A stretch of 64,000 nt of DNA from Diaporthe sp. PMI_573 (Eukaryota > Ascomycota > Sordariomycetes > Diaporthales > Diaporthaceae), in contig JAJTUP010000071.1 of NCBI GenBank assembly GCA_021399435.1, forward strand, positions 243,379 to 307,378, read 5' to 3'. This document shows positions 59,401 to 64,000 of this stretch, piece by piece (position 1 is the stretch's first letter; the number at the start of each line of letters is the position of its first letter). A model generated the notes under the pieces. That model saw nothing but the letters and a program-made list of their open reading frames with translations, did no database searches and was not told where the DNA came from. The translations under genes and the position numbers were made by a program.

Positions 59401-60120
59401 ACCCCCAGCTTGTCCATATCTTAGACATACATTAGGAATAGAGTCGGGGCTTCCATAATATAGAAAATAATAGGCCCTATAGTCGTCTTTACAGTTATCG
59501 TACTAATTAAGGTAAGACAGGATTCCTTTCCAAACTTAACAATAGCCTTGCCGGCACGGCCGGCATTTATAATAATAGAGGGGTTCTCTTAATTTAGGGC
59601 CAAGTATTATTCATAACCAACAGTCGAGAATTATATAGTGCTGGTATTAGAAATAATACCTTAAAATTTATTGCAAGAATATCTTCCTTCTAGCATAAAT
59701 TAACTTACTAGGACAATAGCATCATTAGTCTCGTTGGCATCATTAGAGCCGAGCAAGTATAGAAACAAAGCATCGGCAAGAAGCTATTAAGCTTCCTCGT
59801 AACCATTTAGATTGTCCTCATACTTATTACAAGCATCTTCTAAAGTAACGTCAAGTCCTTTAAAGTCGGCGAGAAAAGAAGCAAATTCAACATTAAATAT
59901 CAAATGCCCCTTGATTTCATAGATCGAGAAATACTGCTTATATACCTTCTGACATTCCTCAAAGGTATAATTTAAAGACCAGCATCCTTCTTTATTACAC
60001 ACAAAATAGCGTTTCCAATAATAGCCACAACGGCAATCATCACCATGGCGGCGGCCATCACCATAACGGCATTTATTACCACAGCGGCAATCATCACCGC
60101 GGAAGCCGTCACAGCCAAAT
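56448..60120 (-). pseudogene. Degenerate gag-pol of copia B
   Basis: Readable fragments from right to left on the minus strand: a zinc-knuckle-type gag segment (VCNKEGCWSLNYTFEECQKV, near 59940-60005); an integrase C-terminal segment (FLRVNIDLLPTPLILKRAEI, 58449-58640); an RT segment near 57250-57440 reading GI, stop, IDNTLLLDTLKFLA, in which the expected GIQTDDT-type active-site context has a stop and an Asp-to-Asn change explained by G-to-A; and an RNase H end (KEKRLIIDIMSLCQAYKRRE, 56448-56672). Many TAG/TAA stops sit where Gln is expected. Non-functional. Confidence 0.82.
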
Positions 60121-63082
60121 CATACTTAGAAGCCTAATCCGCAACCTTATTGCCAATTATTCATGTACCGACAATTAAGGTAGTATGTCTTATTATCTAC
60201 ACTAACCTTATCTTCCTAAAGGAATCATTAAGATATTATATAGTTAATGCTCAGCTCAAGCAACAATTATAGATCCTAAAAAAGACATTCACATAGTGCC
60301 CGCAGCATAAAGAGTGCGTATTCAAATTCAGGCACTCCAGAATAGGCACACAGCACTATTATATAAAGCATCTCGTCGCCCTAGTACTCGGGGCCAAGTA
60401 CTTACTAGTATAGCTGCAATTTATCAAAAAGCAGTGCCAGAATATTACAAGAGCTCTTGTCAATATTATCTTTATCTCAGCAAAGAATCTCAAACATTAC
60501 TATTATCTAATCATTATAATACTATTAATAATTAATATTAATATTAAAGTATTATTTAAGTCTTCTATAGGCTTCTAAGAATTCCACGCTCAAGCCGATA
60601 TAGGTAATCTAGTATAGCTTGGCATAATTAATAAGAATTAAGGAAAAAATCATATAAAATTATAGTAGAATAATATTATAAGACCGGGCAATAGAGAACA
60701 TAATGCAGACCTTATTGTCAAAAAGGTCATAGATATCTCTGGTCTATTTCGGCCTTTAATCCTAGGCCTTAGAAAAAGACGTAATTTTATTAGGCTTAAG
60801 ATTAATATACTCTCGGTATCTTAGAGAGAGTGTACGGTATAAATCTTCTAGATCCAGGGGCATAAGGGATAGTCTCGGGATTCCAGCAGGATACAATATG
60901 CCGGGAAACGTCTAATCGGGCTGCTTATATTGTCGGGTATTGGCTTACCAGTTTGGCGGCCAAGCAACATCTTGCCATTTCTATGGCCATAACGTTTCTT
61001 GTAACCATTGCTGGTCTAACGAGAACTTTGCCGGCAGCTATTAGACTTATTATAAAGCCTGTATGGCATTCTACCGTAATTCTAATATAGTGCCAGTTAC
61101 TTAACCTAGTTAAGATATAGGTCTTACTGGCTAAGGTATATAACTTGGCGGTTATAATAGTAGTTAAGAGACAATACTCTCCTCTTTGGTCTTCGTGACA
61201 ACTTTGTTGTCGTCGGCAATCTCCACCATGGAATCCGGTACAGGATCCGGAAGTTAAATCAGGCCATCGTAAGTCTAAGCCTTAGTCTTTCTGGCTCTTA
61301 TAGAGGCGCCATAGAAATATAACTGAGGATAAATGGCATGTACCAAAAGCTCTTTGGTTGGCCAGACAGGGCATTCCTTGTAGGTCAAGAAGGTATCAAT
61401 TTATAGTCTAATTTGTCTTCCCTATAGACCAAGGTAGACACCTTTCTAACAAGTAAGGTTTCAGAGTTCTTTCTTCCAGCCAACAGTAGCCTTGCCGACC
61501 ATTTTGGTGGTCCACTCTTTAAAGTAGGACTAGGCATTAAGCAAGAAGCCATTATTAACATATTGTATTTAACGTATCCTCTCTATCACCTCAAAGATAT
61601 ATATAGAGGCCTATTTCTTGTTAACCTTCTTGGCATCAACTAGTATCTCTATCAGCAGTAGATTAACCTTTTCCCAGTCGGCTTTTGTAACCAAGTAGTA
61701 CCGGCTTATAATGCCGTCTGCCTTTATTTCCTCCTCGACAATTATTCCTTAGTATTTACTTGCTGCTAGGCTCTTGGCAGGAGAGTTAGTAGCAACAACC
61801 GGCATGTCCTCTTCCACCATTATAATTAAAAAACTATTAATATAGTTATTATAGAGGATATCAAAACTCTTCTGGCTGCGACTTCTGACCGGCACAAGTA
61901 TACTATTTACCCGTAGGTAGTAGTCTTCGGCAAACGGAAGTATTATCACGCAGCCTTATGTATAGAGTTTTCCTCTTTTCTTGTTCTTGACATTAAAAAA
62001 TAGTAAAAACAAAGTAGGAGAGAAAAACAAACGTGTAGACAGCAGGGACAAAGTATAGAGACCGCAAATAAAATACATGCAGTAGCTACCTTTGCTATTT
62101 ACACACGAGAAAGCAGACTAAAGGGAAGGCGCGGGAGAGGGTGTAAAATTGTTGTAGAGAAGGGTAGTTATGATGGTTTAGATATAAGTAACAATGGTAA
62201 GAGAGAGAGAGAGGGCAAGTAATGATAGGAAAAAGCAAGTAGTGGTTTGAAGGATGTAAATAATAATAGTTTTGGTTAAAAGTGACGGAAAAACAACGTA
62301 AAAGTATGTTGTGGCACGCTCTTTAATATAGGAAAGTACTTTAAAGACTTACCTACAACTATTTGGCAATAGTTGAGTATAGTAGACTGTTTGGCAATGG
62401 TTGATTTGTAGGTGACTGTTCACAATGTTCAAGTGTAGGGCACCGATAGGTTGCTGTACAGGTATTGCGGGGCTCCGAAGGTGGTTGCCTTACGGGTAGT
62501 GTGGGGCTCCGAAGAGATGTGTTGTTTGCAAAACCAAATAAATGATTTGTATAGCGTTTGGGTGGTGACTGTTTAAATTTTCTTAACTAGTCCCCCCTGC
62601 GGTTGTAGTTGCCGTTTGTACTATGGCAACGTTTGAAGGGGTAGGGTAATTGTCAAATGGTCAGTAGAGGGTTCTTTTAGCCTCAAAAAAGAGCATTTCT
62701 GAGGGCTTTTGTCGATTTGCATGTTTGCTTAGTCAGATTCTTGGCGGTACAAATAGGCAGTATGGCCTTGAAATAGTGCTTTTGAGGGCTTTTGTTGATA
62801 TAATTGTCGTAGTAGGTATTTGTGATGATTTTAATGGTGTTTTCTTGTGCAATAAAGTACACTAATGGGTCCCAAATCCTTCCTTTACCAGGAGGAATCG
62901 GGTTATCTAAGGGCTAATTGTTACTAGTTAGTAGAGAGCACATCAAATGTTAGTATACTAGCCTAGTAATAATCTTAGCATAGATATCGTTACTTAAAAT
63001 GGCTTAAAAACTGTAGTAATGGCGACAGCAATCTATTTCTTCCTTCCTTTCTGTCAGAAATTGCCAAGCAATTACTAATTAG

Positions 63083-63412
63083 TATTAGTTAGGCATGTAA
63101 TTGAGTATACTTAAAGGGGTTACTAAAGTAGCTAACAAATAGCTTCAATTCAGTGGGTCTGTTATGTGTATTGCTTCTAGCTGACCCCTTTATGGGCGGC
63201 AAAGTGCCCAAGTAGGGTGCAGTCAGAAGGCTGACTAATCTAAGGTGTGTACGGGCCAGTAGTTGGTCCAAGCGTCCTTGCTGTTAAGTGGCTGCCTGGG
63301 ATGACTAAGCAGCCATCCGCAGCCAGCCAGCCAGAAGTGGCCAGCTACAGCAGTCCGCTTCAAACCAACACTTTCGGCTATCGCTATTACTATTGCTATT
63401 ACCCATTCCACA
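63083..63412 (-). repeat. 5' LTR of copia B
   Basis: 330 bp; followed by the CTTAG duplication and the last 13 bp of the copia A LTR. Internal sequence next to it is CTAATTAGTAATTGCTTGGC on the coding strand, a candidate primer-binding site shared with A. Confidence 0.9.
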
Positions 63413-64000
63413 CTTAGTGCTATTTTAATAATAAAGCTTAATTATTTTTTAGCTTTAATAAAATAGTATTATTATTTCTAAAATATATATATTATTGCTA
63501 TAAATTCTTTATTAGGTATAATATAGTATATTTCTAGTCTATTAAATTTTTTACTAAAGTTTATAATAATATATACTTATTTTTAGTTATCTTTTTAGAT
63601 AAGTTCTCTATTTATTATATTATTAAAGGCGTCTATATATATCTTAAATTCTTTAGTAGAATCTACTTTTTTAAGTATTAAGTCTTTAGTAACTTTATCT
63701 TTAATTTTATTAAATATTTATTAAGTTTCTTTTATTTATTTAAATATTTATTTCTTTTTAGTAAGATTTATAAAAGATTTATAAATACTGCTATAGTTTT
63801 AGATAAACTATTTATAAAAGTTAATATAGTTTAAAAATGCTTTAATATTTTTAATATATATTAGTATTAGCTATTTTCTAATTATTTAGACTTTGTCTTT
63901 TTATATCTTAATAAGCTCTAGTTTAATAGTATATTTAAGGTAGTTAACTTTTTAAATATAGAAAAAGCTTTTCTTTGGTTTTTATTAAGAGATTTATATT

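Larger units (their letters stand above)
56027..63412 (-). mobile_element. Ty1/copia retrotransposon (element B), nested in the LTR of copia A
   Basis: 7386 bp bounded by two 330-bp LTRs (56027-56356 and 63083-63412) beginning TGTTGGTTAGG / TATTAGTTAGG and ending ATTCTATA / ATTCCACA. Exact target duplication CTTAG lies at 56022-56026 and 63413-63417. Coding relics lie on the minus strand, so the right LTR is the 5' LTR. The LTR copies differ almost only by transitions, consistent with RIP. The integrated order gag, integrase, RT, RNase H from right to left is that of Ty1/copia. Confidence 0.93.
47945..63430 (-). mobile_element. Ty1/copia retrotransposon (element A), containing TRIM and copia B
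   Basis: Bounded by 210-bp LTRs: left 47945-48154 (TGTTAAATGG...CTAATA) and right 55830-56026 plus 63418-63430, the latter split by element B. The 5-bp target duplication ATAAA is at 47940-47944 and 63431-63435. Removing B with its duplicated CTTAG and the TRIM with its duplicated AGTAT leaves about 7.65 kb. A minus-strand RNase H is readable at 50089-50247 (KKRLIIDIILLKEAYKKKEF, then DNPANTYIKKALNRVLEKLI in another frame), homologous to the same region of B. The internal sequence next to the 5' (right) LTR, TTAATTAGTAATTGCTTAG on the coding strand, closely matches that of B and is a candidate primer-binding site. Coding capacity is destroyed by stops and frameshifts. Confidence 0.9.
46280..64000 (-). 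mobile_element. Ty3/gypsy chromovirus relic (element C), RIP-damaged, split by copia A
   Basis: Minus-strand pol order is RT/RNase H on the right, integrase and chromodomain on the left. At 46400-46525 the translation shows EYLIK, stop, KDYNNSKNT, a chromodomain of the YLVKWKGY type with a stop in place of a coding codon. At about 47820-47939 it shows YIDYKNLITFIITK followed by LNKR and VKYIEFLL separated by stops, the RNase H 'YTDHKNL..F..TK.LNRRQ.RW' region. The sequence directly upstream (NKEFIAII and YYFIKAK) is found only beyond 63436. The two halves abut the ATAAA duplications of copia A, so A was inserted inside RNase H. The left LTR was not located and the right part leaves the window. 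Left limit is approximate. Confidence 0.8.

Noticed and set aside
42936..64000. CRISPR array or tandem satellite
   Set aside because: Direct repeats in this region are LTR pairs with target duplications, not regularly spaced repeats; no such array is expected in a fungus.
39450..64000. Biosynthetic cluster as downstream cargo of the DUF3435 gene
   Set aside because: The DUF3435 gene reads rightward, away from the cluster at 17.4-38.2 kb, so in the usual Starship layout the cluster would lie outside the element; no boundary repeats connecting them were seen.

Overview
The window is nuclear DNA of a filamentous ascomycete (Pezizomycotina, most likely Sordariomycetes). The evidence is short spliceosomal introns of 48-82 nt with fungal donor, branch and acceptor signals, a PKS-NRPS megasynthase, a Ccr4 orthologue, a DUF3435 gene, and an A+T-rich compartment of retrotransposons carrying the C-to-T / G-to-A damage typical of repeat-induced point mutation (RIP). 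The species cannot be named from the sequence alone.

Layout. (1) 1-14.6 kb is conserved-looking chromosome: the 5' part of a long SAM-dependent methyltransferase gene running off the left edge, a 7.1 kb gene-free stretch, the deadenylase gene ccr4, and a kinase/APH-like phosphotransferase. (2) 14.6-17.4 kb holds a small hypothetical gene and a 317-bp MITE with a 9-bp target-site duplication. (3) 17.4-38.2 kb is a compact biosynthetic gene cluster: cytochrome P450 (-), trans-acting enoyl reductase (+), a 4135-residue hybrid PKS-NRPS (-) and a second P450 (+). The P450/ER and PKS-NRPS/P450 pairs are divergent and share 1.1 and 2.0 kb upstream regions; ER and PKS-NRPS converge. (4) 38.2-39.4 kb is an A+T-rich strip. 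(5) 39.4-43.1 kb is an island of ordinary composition with a DUF3435/FluG-like gene (the family that includes Starship captains) that lacks its catalytic C-terminus, and a seven-helix fungal rhodopsin-domain gene. (6) 43-64 kb is a transposon graveyard.

Biosynthesis. The PKS-NRPS has KS-AT-DH-cMT-(no ER)-KR-ACP-C-A-T-R. The missing enoyl reduction is presumably supplied by the LovC/TenC-type stand-alone ER. The product should be a methylated, partly reduced polyketide amide-linked to one amino acid, released by the R domain as an aldehyde or by Dieckmann cyclisation to a tetramic acid, then oxidised by the two P450s. PKS-NRPS + ER + two P450s is the composition of the tenellin-type 2-pyridone clusters. 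No regulator, transporter or Diels-Alderase lies in the window.

The graveyard can be resolved exactly. A Ty3/gypsy chromovirus relic (C, minus strand) is split in its RNase H by a Ty1/copia element (A, 210-bp LTRs, TSD ATAAA). One LTR of A is split by a second copia element (B, 330-bp LTRs, TSD CTTAG), and A also carries an undamaged 444-bp TRIM-like element with two identical 95-bp LTRs (TSD AGTAT). A separate 105-bp LTR-like element with TSD ATACC lies at 43.6 kb. Copia A has about 1.9 kb of unexplained sequence between the end of pol and its 3' LTR.
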